Positions 1 to 5,850 of a stretch of DNA of 5,850 nt are shown piece by piece. This stretch comes from CAZTPH01 sp031552655 (GTDB lineage: Bacteria > Pseudomonadota > Gammaproteobacteria > UBA9339). A model generated the notes under the pieces. The model was not told the DNA's origin. It did not search any database and was given only the letters and a program-made list of their open reading frames with translations. Both the position numbers and the translations under genes were made by a program. Location: positions 1 to 5,850 of the forward strand of contig JAVBML010000079.1 in assembly GCA_031552655.1 (NCBI GenBank). Reading direction: 5' to 3'. Position 1 is the stretch's first letter. Every line of letters begins with the position of its first letter.

Positions 1-199
1 GCCTCGGCCGTCCCGCAGCTGGAATACGCTACTATGACTTAACGCTTAGTATAGATTTTTAGCACTCGCTTTGCTCTACTAAAAACCCTCACCTACCTCG
101 GACTTCTAGCCTACACTTCGTTCTCCTTGGCTAGCAGCGACTGATTTTAATCAACGTCTTTAATTTTCTAATGTTGCGCTGCGAAAGAAATTGAACATC
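1..199. other. Non-coding or degraded upstream region, possible dispersed-repeat fragment
   Basis: No complete gene is visible here. All forward frames are broken by stops, for example TAA at 40-42, TAG at 52-54 and TGA at 142-144. One stop-free forward stretch runs from 55 to 141 (29 codons) but has no ATG, GTG or TTG start near its beginning. The stretch 61-130 is about two-thirds pyrimidine on the + strand. It contains short inverted repeats: TTTTTAG (56-62) with CTAAAAA (79-85), AGCA (61-64) with TGCT (72-75), and CTAGCC (106-111) with GGCTAG (129-134). This texture, more GC-rich and structured than the AT-rich spacer after ruvC, resembles an intergenic repeat or a degraded gene end. Copy number cannot be judged from one window. 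Confidence 0.3.
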
Positions 200-237
200 T
201 TGCCAAGCTACGCAAAGAAGAATATAAGTCTAGCTAA
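172..237 (+). pseudogene. Coding-like C-terminal remnant upstream of proS
   Basis: The frame ending at TAA 235-237 reads a charged, helix-like tail containing AKEIEHLAKLRKEEYKSS. It looks like the natural end of a protein. It is only 21 codons long: an in-frame TAA at 169-171 closes it upstream, and there is no good start codon or ribosome binding site. It could be the 3' relic of a gene destroyed by the upstream sequence, or chance. It overlaps the predicted proS promoter. The parent family is not recognised. Confidence 0.2.
200..228 (+). promoter_or_regulatory. Candidate sigma-70 promoter for the proS operon
   Basis: TTGCCA at 200-205 matches the -35 consensus TTGACA at five of six bases. 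TATAAG at 223-228 matches the -10 consensus TATAAT at five of six. The spacer is exactly 17 bases. Transcription would begin near 235, giving a leader of about 50 bases before the proS ATG at 286. It is the best promoter-like site I see upstream of the operon. Its function is inferred from consensus match and position only. Confidence 0.5.
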
Positions 238-275
238 TAGAGTACACAGTTTAAATTGCCAGGACCTAACTGTTT

Positions 276-280
276 AAAGG
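276..280 (+). promoter_or_regulatory. Ribosome binding site that fixes the proS start
   Basis: AAAGG at 276-280 lies five bases before the ATG at 286. It supports that ATG over the upstream in-frame TTG at 256, which has no comparable site. The ATG also gives an N-terminus (MKTSIFPLATLREIP) that lines up with the E. coli ProRS start (MRTSQYLLSTLKETP). Confidence 0.65.
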
Positions 281-285
281 TAACT

Positions 286-2001
286 ATGAAAACATCAATT
301 TTTCCATTGGCAACGCTGCGGGAAATTCCCAGGGAAGCCGAAACAATCAGCCATCAACTAATGCTAAGATCGGGCATGATCAGAAAATTAGCCGCAGGCA
401 TTTATAGCTGGCTGCCCCTAGGCCTGAGAGTTTTACAAAAAGTAACAACCGTCGTGCGTAGAGAAATGGATAACCTGGGAGCTCTGGAAATTCTCATGCC
501 CAATATCCAACCGCGGGAACTTTGGGATCAATCGGGACGCTGGGATAGCACGGGAGAACAACTGTTGAAAATCAAGGATCGACATCAACATGACTTTTGC
601 TTTGGGCCTACCCATGAAGAAGTGGTTACCGATTTAGTTAGACGAGAACTGCGTAGCTATAAGCAATTACCTCTAACTCTCTATCAAATTCAGACAAAAT
701 TTCGTGACGAAATTCGTCCCCGCTTCGGTGTCATGCGCAGCCGGGAATTTTTAATGAAGGATGCCTACTCATTTCACACTACGGAATCTTCTTTGGAAGA
801 AACCTATCTAGCCATGGGCGAAGCCTACCATAAGATTTTCACTGCTCTGGGGTTAAAATTTCGCATGGTTATTGCCGATACGGGAAATATTGGAGGAAAT
901 ATCTCCCAGGAATTCCAGGCGCTGGCCCACGTAGGTGAAGATATAATTGCCTACAGCGATGGCAGTGGCTATGCCGCCAACCTGGAGATGGCAACAACCA
1001 TGGCTCCTCGAGAAGATACCACGGGAGAAGCGGGGCTAACTTTGGCAACCGTTGATACTCCGGGAGTTACAACCGTCGCCGAAGTTGCCGAACTCCTTCA
1101 GGTCCCCCAGCGAAAAATTCTAAAAACTCTCATCGCTCGAGGCAACCATCAACCCTATGTCGCTCTAGTGCTCCGCGGAGACCATGAGCTCAATGAGATA
1201 AAGGTAGCCAAGTTACCGGAAATTGCATCGCCCCTAACCTTGATCGACGGTAGCAAATTACCAGAAATTCTAGGGTGTTCCGCAGGATCCATTGGACCTA
1301 GAAATTTATCCATTCCCACCATCATAGATCGCGATGCCTTTGCCGTTAAAAATTTCATCTGCGGAGCCAATAGAGATGGTCAGCACCTGCTAAACGTCAA
1401 TTGGCATCGCGATGTGCCGGCATCCTATGTGGCAGACATACGCAAAGCACAAGAGGGAGATCCAAGTCCCGATGGTCAAGGAAAGTTACACTTCGCCCGC
1501 GGTATCGAAGTGGGCCAAATATTTCAACTGGGTAAAAAATATAGCTGCGCCATGGAAGCAACGGTGTTGGACGAAAATGGTCAAGCTACGGCACTTTATA
1601 TGGGCTGCTACGGCATAGGAATATCTCGCACCGTCGCCGCCATCATAGAACAGCACCATGATCAACGCGGAATTCTATGGCCCACAGCTGTGGCTCCCTT
1701 TCAAGTTGTCATTGTGCCCATGAATTTAACTCGCTCGCCTCGGGTAAAAGAGGCGGCGGAAATGCTCTACAAGGAATTAATAAATAATAAAATTGAAGTA
1801 CTATTTGATGACCGCCAGGAGCGAGCTGGAGTTATTTTTGCGGACATGGATCTCATTGGCATTCCCCATAGAATCGTCATTGGCGATCGAGGATTAGAGC
1901 GAAATACCGTGGAATATAAATTTCGATCGCAAACCGATGCCATGGACATAGCCCTGGACAAAATTCTAGATTTCATAAAAGATAGAATTAAAACTGTATG
2001 A
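286..2001 (+). CDS. proS: Prolyl-tRNA synthetase, bacterial type with editing domain
   Basis: This cytoplasmic class II synthetase joins proline to tRNA(Pro) using ATP. From the ATG at 286 it is 571 residues, against 572 for E. coli ProRS, so it is full length. The N-terminal catalytic part shows the class II core. HQLMLRSGMIRKLAAG lies near residues 23-38, the GPTHEE loop at 107-112, and motif 2 with FRDEIRPRFG at 139-148. The bacterial-type insertion, roughly residues 224-407, is the editing domain that removes alanine wrongly attached to tRNA(Pro). It keeps the lysine of the RKILKTL segment (Lys280), which aligns with E. coli Lys279, and the SIGPRN loop at 335-340. Motif 3 follows as GCYGIGISRTVAA (440-452), then a C-terminal anticodon-binding domain from about 472. 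A longer reading from TTG 256 would add ten residues and is less likely. proS is the first gene of the run; the next gene starts 12 bases after its TGA. No frameshift or missing key residue was seen. Confidence 0.97.
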   Translation: MKTSIFPLATLREIPREAETISHQLMLRSGMIRKLAAGIYSWLPLGLRVLQKVTTVVRREMDNLGALEILMPNIQPRELWDQSGRWDSTGEQLLKIKDRHQHDFCFGPTHEEVVTDLVRRELRSYKQLPLTLYQIQTKFRDEIRPRFGVMRSREFLMKDAYSFHTTESSLEETYLAMGEAYHKIFTALGLKFRMVIADTGNIGGNISQEFQALAHVGEDIIAYSDGSGYAANLEMATTMAPREDTTGEAGLTLATVDTPGVTTVAEVAELLQVPQRKILKTLIARGNHQPYVALVLRGDHELNEIKVAKLPEIASPLTLIDGSKLPEILGCSAGSIGPRNLSIPTIIDRDAFAVKNFICGANRDGQHLLNVNWHRDVPASYVADIRKAQEGDPSPDGQGKLHFARGIEVGQIFQLGKKYSCAMEATVLDENGQATALYMGCYGIGISRTVAAIIEQHHDQRGILWPTAVAPFQVVIVPMNLTRSPRVKEAAEMLYKELINNKIEVLFDDRQERAGVIFADMDLIGIPHRIVIGDRGLERNTVEYKFRSQTDAMDIALDKILDFIKDRIKTV

Positions 2002-2013
2002 GAGATAACTACT

Positions 2014-2307
2014 ATGCCAATTTATGAATATGAATGCAAAAAATGCGGCCATCGTTGTGAACAACTACAAAAAATCAGCGATGCCCCTTTGTTAATATGT
2101 CCCGCCTGCCAAACGGAATCATTGACCAAATTAATTTCCCACACGGGCTTTCAACTTAGGGGAACTGGTTGGTACGTCACTGACTTCAAAAATAAAACAG
2201 CGGTAGCTAACACATCTGAAACACAGCAAAACAAAACCACGACTACAGACGGCACAGCCAAAACACCACGCGGTGAAAAAAGTAGCGCCCAAGCAACAAA
2301 ATCCTAA
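2014..2307 (+). CDS. FmdB-family zinc-ribbon protein
   Basis: This is a small 97-residue protein of the FmdB/CxxC putative regulatory family. The N-terminus MPIYEYECKKCGH is diagnostic, and two CxxC pairs (Cys8/Cys11 and Cys29/Cys32) would bind one zinc ion as a zinc ribbon. A conserved LRGTGWYVTDFK segment follows at 48-59. After about residue 60 the tail is Thr/Lys/Gln/Ser-rich, low in complexity and probably disordered, as is usual in this family. The biochemical role is not established. The name comes from a regulator of formamidase expression in a methylotroph and should not be taken as the function here. Its place immediately before aspS is common in gammaproteobacteria. A weak GAGAGA at 2000-2005, overlapping the proS stop, is its only ribosome-binding signal, which suggests translation coupled to proS. 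Confidence 0.9.
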   Translation: MPIYEYECKKCGHRCEQLQKISDAPLLICPACQTESLTKLISHTGFQLRGTGWYVTDFKNKTAVANTSETQQNKTTTTDGTAKTPRGEKSSAQATKS

Positions 2308-2316
2308 TATAAATCC

Positions 2317-4101
2317 ATGACCACACGCACTCACTACGCTGGATACATAAACAAAAATCTTTTAAATACCACGGTCACAGTATGTGGCTGGGTCAATCGC
2401 ATCCGCAACCATGGTAAAATAATATTTATCAATCTACGGGATCGTAGCGGCACCGTGCAAATTGTAATCAATGAAGAACAACAAAAACTATTTGCTCTCG
2501 CCGGTACCATTCACAATGAATATGTATTAGCCGTGGCAGGCCAGGTTCAGGAGAGACCCGAGGGGTTGATCAACGCAGAAATGGCCACGGGAGAGATAGA
2601 AATTACGGCACAAACCATGGAAATATTAGCCAAATCTGATCCTCTGCCATTTAATCTGGATGAATATCACGAAGCCAATGATGAATTGCGCTTAAAATAT
2701 AGATACCTAGACCTAAGGCGCAAAGAGGTAAGTGAAAAATTGCTTTTTCGTTCCCGCGTAGTAAAAAAAGTCCGTGATTATTTGGATAATTTAGGATTCA
2801 TCGAGGTAGAAACACCGCTTTTAACTAAAACTACTCCTGAAGGAGCGCGAGATTTTTTAGTACCCAGCCGTAATTTTCCCAATCATTTCTATGCCCTACC
2901 GCAATCACCGCAAATCTTCAAACAACTACTAATGGTGGGCGGTTTAGATCGCTACTATCAAATTGTCAGGTGTTTTCGCGATGAGGATCTACGTGCCGAT
3001 CGACAACCGGAGTTTACCCAAATAGACGTGGAAGCTTCCTTTATTAGTGAACAGGATATCATAGCAATTCATGAAACCCTGCTGCGTGAACTGTTCCATG
3101 AACTTCTTGCCATTGAGCTTCCCCAGCCATTCCCTCAGCTCACTTTTCAAGAAGCGATGGCTCGATATGGCTCCGACAAACCGGACCTACGCATTCCCCT
3201 GGAATTAAAAGACGTGGGAGACTTACTACGATGCTGCGGTTTTTCTCTCTTTGAAACCAGCGGCAATGATTCCCAGCAACGCATCGCTGCCCTATGCTTT
3301 CCCGGAGGTTCCGCATTGACCAGGAAACAGCTAGATGATTACGCAAAGCTGGGCATCGAACATGGACTCAAGGGAATTAGTACCATCAAAGTAAATAACC
3401 GTTCCCAGGGCAAAGATGGTTTACAATCATCCCTCCTAAAATTTTTGTCTGCAGATATCCTGGAAGCTCTATTGGCTAGGGTAAATGCCCACGATGGAGA
3501 TTTAATTTTCATTGCCGCGGACAACGTCGCAATGGTTAACCAAGCGCTGGGAGCTCTGCGCCTAAAGCTGGGCCAGGATCACAATTTATACTCCAGTAAT
3601 TGGCAACCTCTCTGGGTTACGAATTTCCCCATGTTCAATAAAACCAAGGATGGCTTTACCTTTATGCATCACCCCTTTACTTCACCTACTACCATCGATC
3701 CGCGAGAAGTTATTAGTAATCCAATGAATATAATGGCACGGGCCTACGACATAGTACTAAATGGCATAGAATTGGGAGGAGGTTCCATGAGAATATCAAA
3801 TTACGCCATGCAACTTGCGGTATTTCAAGTTATGGGAATAGATGAAACTATGGCGCAGCAGCAATTTAGCCATTTACTAGCAGCTCTTAGATATGGCTAC
3901 CCACCGGAAGGAGGCATTGCTCTGGGCTTGGATCGTCTAGTAATGCTGATGACGGGGGCAAAATCCATTCGCGAAGTAATTGCCTTTCCCAAAACCCAAA
4001 CGGGCATTTGCCCTCTGACTCAGGCACCCTCAACGGTAATAGCAACGCAGCTGAGCGAATTACAAATACAATCCACGGCCAATGCTTTTGAGGTGAAATA
4101 A
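2317..4101 (+). CDS. aspS: Aspartyl-tRNA synthetase, probably non-discriminating
   Basis: This cytoplasmic class II synthetase attaches aspartate to tRNA. It has 594 residues (E. coli 590), with all bacterial-type parts. An N-terminal OB-fold anticodon domain (about 1-110) contains CGWVNRIRNHG. The catalytic core has TPEGARDFLVPS (173-184), the ALPQSPQIFKQLL segment, and motif 2 FRDEDLRADRQPEF at 220-233. A bacterial GAD insertion spans roughly 290-420. Motif 3 is GIALGLDR at 533-540. His32 and Gly83 (in ERPEG) sit at the positions equivalent to His31 and Gly83 of Pseudomonas aeruginosa AspRS. In that enzyme they contribute to recognition of tRNA(Asn); E. coli has Leu30 at the first position. 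The enzyme is therefore likely to make Asp-tRNA(Asn) as well, a substrate for GatCAB. No clear Shine-Dalgarno precedes the ATG, which lies 9 bases after the previous stop, so translation is probably coupled. Confidence 0.97.
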   Translation: MTTRTHYAGYINKNLLNTTVTVCGWVNRIRNHGKIIFINLRDRSGTVQIVINEEQQKLFALAGTIHNEYVLAVAGQVQERPEGLINAEMATGEIEITAQTMEILAKSDPLPFNLDEYHEANDELRLKYRYLDLRRKEVSEKLLFRSRVVKKVRDYLDNLGFIEVETPLLTKTTPEGARDFLVPSRNFPNHFYALPQSPQIFKQLLMVGGLDRYYQIVRCFRDEDLRADRQPEFTQIDVEASFISEQDIIAIHETLLRELFHELLAIELPQPFPQLTFQEAMARYGSDKPDLRIPLELKDVGDLLRCCGFSLFETSGNDSQQRIAALCFPGGSALTRKQLDDYAKLGIEHGLKGISTIKVNNRSQGKDGLQSSLLKFLSADILEALLARVNAHDGDLIFIAADNVAMVNQALGALRLKLGQDHNLYSSNWQPLWVTNFPMFNKTKDGFTFMHHPFTSPTTIDPREVISNPMNIMARAYDIVLNGIELGGGSMRISNYAMQLAVFQVMGIDETMAQQQFSHLLAALRYGYPPEGGIALGLDRLVMLMTGAKSIREVIAFPKTQTGICPLTQAPSTVIATQLSELQIQSTANAFEVK

Positions 4102-4102
4102 T

Positions 4103-4843
4103 ATGGCTGGACATAGCAAATGGGCTAACATTAGACATAGAAAAAACAAACAGGATGCAGCCAAAGGCAAAATATTCACCAAATTAATCAGGGAAATTAC
4201 CGTCGCTGCCAAGGGCGGTAGCGACATCGAGTCAAATGCAAAATTGCGCCTCGCCATTGACAAGGCACTGGCACAAAATATGTCCCGAGACACCATAGAA
4301 CGTGCCATTAAACGCGGCGCCGGTGGCGAAGAGGGAATGCAAATGGAAGAGGTCACCTATGAAGGATATGCCCCGGGAGGAGTAGCGCTATTGGTGGAAT
4401 GCCTAACGGATAATAGAAATAGAACCGCCGGTGAAGTACGCCATATATTTGCAAAACACGGCGGCAATCTTGGAACCACGGGTTCCGTGTCCTATTTGTT
4501 TAAACAGTGTGGCATCATCTGCTTTCCTGCCAATAACCAGGGAGAAGAAATTACCTCCATTGCCATTGATCACGGCGCCGATGATATTACCATGAACGAT
4601 GACTCTAGTATCGAAATTTTAACTTCCCGGGAAAACTTCATTACCGTAAAATCTGCCCTGGAAGCGGCAGCCTTCAAACCAGAAATTGCCGAACTATCCA
4701 TGGTGGCGTCCACGCAGCTTACCGTTTCCGCAGAGAATAACCTAGGAATTATCTCCCTGGTTGAAGCTTTGGATTCCCTCGATGACGTGCAAAACGTATA
4801 TACCAATGTAGAACTATGCGAAGAATCTATACCGGAGGAATAA
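4103..4843 (+). CDS. yebC: YebC/PmpR/TACO1 family translation factor
   Basis: The protein has 246 residues, the same as E. coli YebC, and begins with the hallmark MAGHSKWANIRHRKNKQD. Other family segments are KLIREITVAAK (27-37), NAKLRLAIDKAL (45-56), RDTIERAIKRGAGG (62-75), YEGYAPGG and GGNLGTTGSVSYLF. The family was long annotated as DNA-binding transcriptional regulators (PmpR in Pseudomonas). Mitochondrial TACO1 and bacterial YebC proteins have since been shown to help ribosomes through proline-rich or otherwise stalling sequences. Which role dominates here cannot be told from sequence. The start is one base after the aspS stop, and a strong GAGGTG at 4090-4095 lies inside the end of aspS, so the two are cotranscribed. 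The aspS-yebC-ruvC order is typical of gammaproteobacteria. Confidence 0.95.
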   Translation: MAGHSKWANIRHRKNKQDAAKGKIFTKLIREITVAAKGGSDIESNAKLRLAIDKALAQNMSRDTIERAIKRGAGGEEGMQMEEVTYEGYAPGGVALLVECLTDNRNRTAGEVRHIFAKHGGNLGTTGSVSYLFKQCGIICFPANNQGEEITSIAIDHGADDITMNDDSSIEILTSRENFITVKSALEAAAFKPEIAELSMVASTQLTVSAENNLGIISLVEALDSLDDVQNVYTNVELCEESIPEE

Positions 4844-4846
4844 ATT

Positions 4847-5314
4847 ATGGCAGTTATTCTAGGTATCGATCCCGGCTCAAGGGTCACTGGTTTTGGCATC
4901 ATCGAAAACCTGACCAATGGCTATAAATATATCGCTAGCGGCGCCATTCGTACCACGACTCCCCAACCTCTCAAACAAATATTTTTGAATTTAGTTGAAT
5001 TAGTTACTCTCCATCAACCAACGGAAGTGGCCATAGAACAAGTATTTATGCACGTAAATGCCAACGCGGCGATTAAACTGGGGCAAGCTCGGGGAGCTGC
5101 CATCGTAGCAGTTTCCCAGGATAACCTTGAAATTGCTGAATATTCAGCACGCCAAGTAAAACAAGCAGTAGTAGGCTACGGTAATGCGGAAAAAACCCAG
5201 GTACAACATATGGTTAAGCTATTACTACATATTAAAAAAACTCTCCAAGCAGACGAAGCCGATGCCCTAGCCATAGCTCTATGCCATGCTAATTTTCGAA
5301 CAAAAAAGTTTTAA
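4847..5314 (+). CDS. ruvC: Holliday junction resolvase RuvC
   Basis: This homodimeric, Mg-dependent endonuclease cuts four-way DNA junctions in recombinational repair, normally together with the RuvAB branch-migration motor. The 155-residue product starts MAVILGIDPGSRVTGFG. It keeps the four acidic catalytic residues of the RNase H-like fold: Asp8, Glu64 (in AIEQVF), and Asp136 and Asp139 (in ADEADALAIA). Other family segments are NANAAIKLGQARG (71-83), SARQVKQAVVGYG (100-112) and AEKTQVQHMV (114-123). It ends about 18 residues earlier than E. coli RuvC (173). The missing part is the variable C-terminal tail, so activity should be intact. A strong GGAGG (4834-4838) lies in the end of yebC, and the start is 3 bases after the yebC stop. 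ruvA and ruvB do not follow, which is unusual for this gene order. ruvC is probably the last gene of the operon. Confidence 0.96.
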   Translation: MAVILGIDPGSRVTGFGIIENLTNGYKYIASGAIRTTTPQPLKQIFLNLVELVTLHQPTEVAIEQVFMHVNANAAIKLGQARGAAIVAVSQDNLEIAEYSARQVKQAVVGYGNAEKTQVQHMVKLLLHIKKTLQADEADALAIALCHANFRTKKF

Positions 5315-5401
5315 CGCTCATTTTAAAGCTTTGCGCTAACATAAATTTATCTCTTCGACAGTAACGTTTTAATCTCATCTTAATTTTGCCATAGTAGACT
5401 A

Positions 5402-5422
5402 ACTGTATTAACAGTATTTTTT
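5402..5422 (+). terminator. Small hairpin with T-run, possible terminator after ruvC
   Basis: ACTGT (5402-5406) pairs with ACAGT (5411-5415) around a four-base ATTA loop. An A and six T residues (5417-5422) follow directly. The shape is that of an intrinsic terminator and the position, between ruvC and an apparently separate gene, is sensible. The stem is only five pairs with two G-C pairs, so it would be weak. It could instead be a palindromic operator for the downstream gene. Confidence 0.35.
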
Positions 5423-5463
5423 AATTTACGATCAACAAAATAAATAATATCAAAGGTAAATCC

Positions 5464-5850
5464 ATGCGATTACAAATTACTAAACGTGTTTTGCTAAGTA
5501 CTTTACTCTACACCGTTACCCTTTTATATAGCTGGGAAAGCTATGGACAATTTGATGAACTACACGACACGGGGGCACCTTTTTTTAACATTAATGACTC
5601 GGACTCTAGCCATGGTGATAGCAATAACAACGATAGTGATTATGATCACAGCACGCTGTCGCCTGCAGAAGAAATAGCTACCACAGATCACGCTACTTCT
5701 ACCCTCGATGAAATTAACAATTCTCTACCCACGGTAAATCTCGATAGTGTAAATGCAGCTGTTAGAGATTCGATCTTACCAATTGAAGATATGCAATCCA
5801 ACGATTTACCACGCACAGATCATTCCGATGGTGATGATCATAGAGCATTA
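5464..5850 (+). CDS. Secreted acidic Asp/Ser/Asn/His-rich protein, partial (3' end outside window)
   Basis: An open reading frame of 129 codons runs to the last base without a stop, so the gene continues past the window. AAAGG at 5452-5456, seven bases before the ATG, is a good ribosome binding site. The N-terminus is a clear Sec signal peptide: basic Arg2, Lys7 and Arg8, a hydrophobic core from about Val9 to Tyr22, and a likely cut after Ser26-Tyr27-Gly28. The visible mature part (29-129) has by my count 18 Asp, 5 Glu, 13 Ser, 10 Asn and 6 His, only 3 Arg, and no Lys or Cys. It is therefore strongly negative and looks disordered at first (HGDSNNNDSDYDHS, residues 52-65), with more ordinary sequence later. 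No lipobox, transmembrane segment or known domain is seen. I do not recognise the family. Metal or calcium binding, or a linker in a larger surface or periplasmic protein, are possible. The 149-base spacer before it suggests its own transcription unit. Confidence 0.75.
   Translation, partial: MRLQITKRVLLSTLLYTVTLLYSWESYGQFDELHDTGAPFFNINDSDSSHGDSNNNDSDYDHSTLSPAEEIATTDHATSTLDEINNSLPTVNLDSVNAAVRDSILPIEDMQSNDLPRTDHSDGDDHRAL

Noticed and set aside
256..285. TTG at 256 as the proS start, adding ten residues.
   Set aside because: The ATG at 286 has an AAAGG site five bases upstream and gives the N-terminus shared with E. coli ProRS.
4060..4356. A 98-residue minus-strand reading frame over the start of yebC.
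   Set aside because: It is fully explained as the antisense of aspS and yebC. The Leu/Ser/Met-rich sequence has no family motifs.
4570..4917. A 115-residue minus-strand reading frame across the yebC-ruvC junction.
   Set aside because: It lies antisense to two well-supported genes, its composition is like a frame shadow, and it has no recognisable domain.
5311..5339. An imperfect hairpin overlapping the ruvC stop (TTAACGC with GCGCTAA) as the main terminator.
   Set aside because: It has a mismatch inside the stem, a long loop, and no T-run after it.
5355..5384. A promoter for the exported-protein gene: TCGACA (5355-5360) and CTTAAT (5379-5384).
   Set aside because: The -10 match is only four of six, the spacer is 18, and the site lies upstream of the terminator-like hairpin. 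It is too weak to list as a feature.
5403..5414. A possible LexA (SOS) box near ruvC: CTGT followed by ACAG.
   Set aside because: The spacer is 4 bases, whereas the gammaproteobacterial LexA box needs 8 (CTGT-N8-ACAG). It also lies after ruvC rather than before the operon.
1..5850. CRISPR arrays, tRNA or rRNA genes, insertion-sequence transposases and toxin-antitoxin pairs.
   Set aside because: I found no regularly spaced direct repeats, no tRNA-like cloverleaf in the spacers, no transposase motifs, and no room for small gene pairs in the packed operon.

Overview
The window carries a compact housekeeping cluster, all on the + strand, from what looks like a gammaproteobacterium of moderate to low GC content. 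The evidence is the order fmdB-type zinc ribbon, aspS, yebC, ruvC, which is common in that class, and the close match of the proteins to their E. coli counterparts in length and motifs. Some features (loss of the usual ruvC-ruvA-ruvB linkage, AT-rich spacers, an AspRS of non-discriminating type) would fit a host-associated lineage such as the Legionellales. The sequence alone does not prove that placement.

Layout. Positions 1-285 are non-coding or degraded. They hold pyrimidine-rich, inverted-repeat-containing sequence, then a short coding-like remnant, then a good sigma-70-type promoter (TTGCCA, 17-base spacer, TATAAG) and a Shine-Dalgarno site in front of proS. Positions 286-5314 are a tightly packed run of five genes: proS (prolyl-tRNA synthetase), an FmdB-family zinc-ribbon protein, aspS (aspartyl-tRNA synthetase), yebC (translation/regulatory factor) and ruvC (Holliday junction resolvase). 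The gaps are 12, 9, 1 and 3 bases, so they very probably form one operon. Positions 5315-5463 are an AT-rich spacer with a small hairpin followed by six T residues. From 5464 to the window edge runs an open, unfinished gene for a secreted, very acidic, Asp/Ser/Asn/His-rich protein of unknown function.

Functional picture. Four of the five operon genes have established roles: two class II aminoacyl-tRNA synthetases, the YebC/TACO1 factor that helps ribosomes through proline-rich stretches, and RuvC, which resolves recombination intermediates. AspRS carries the His32/Gly83 pair associated with relaxed tRNA specificity, which predicts that the cell makes Asn-tRNA indirectly through Asp-tRNA(Asn) and GatCAB.

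No clearly new biological system is visible. The most open items are the acidic exported protein that stands where ruvA would be expected, and the odd sequence upstream of proS.
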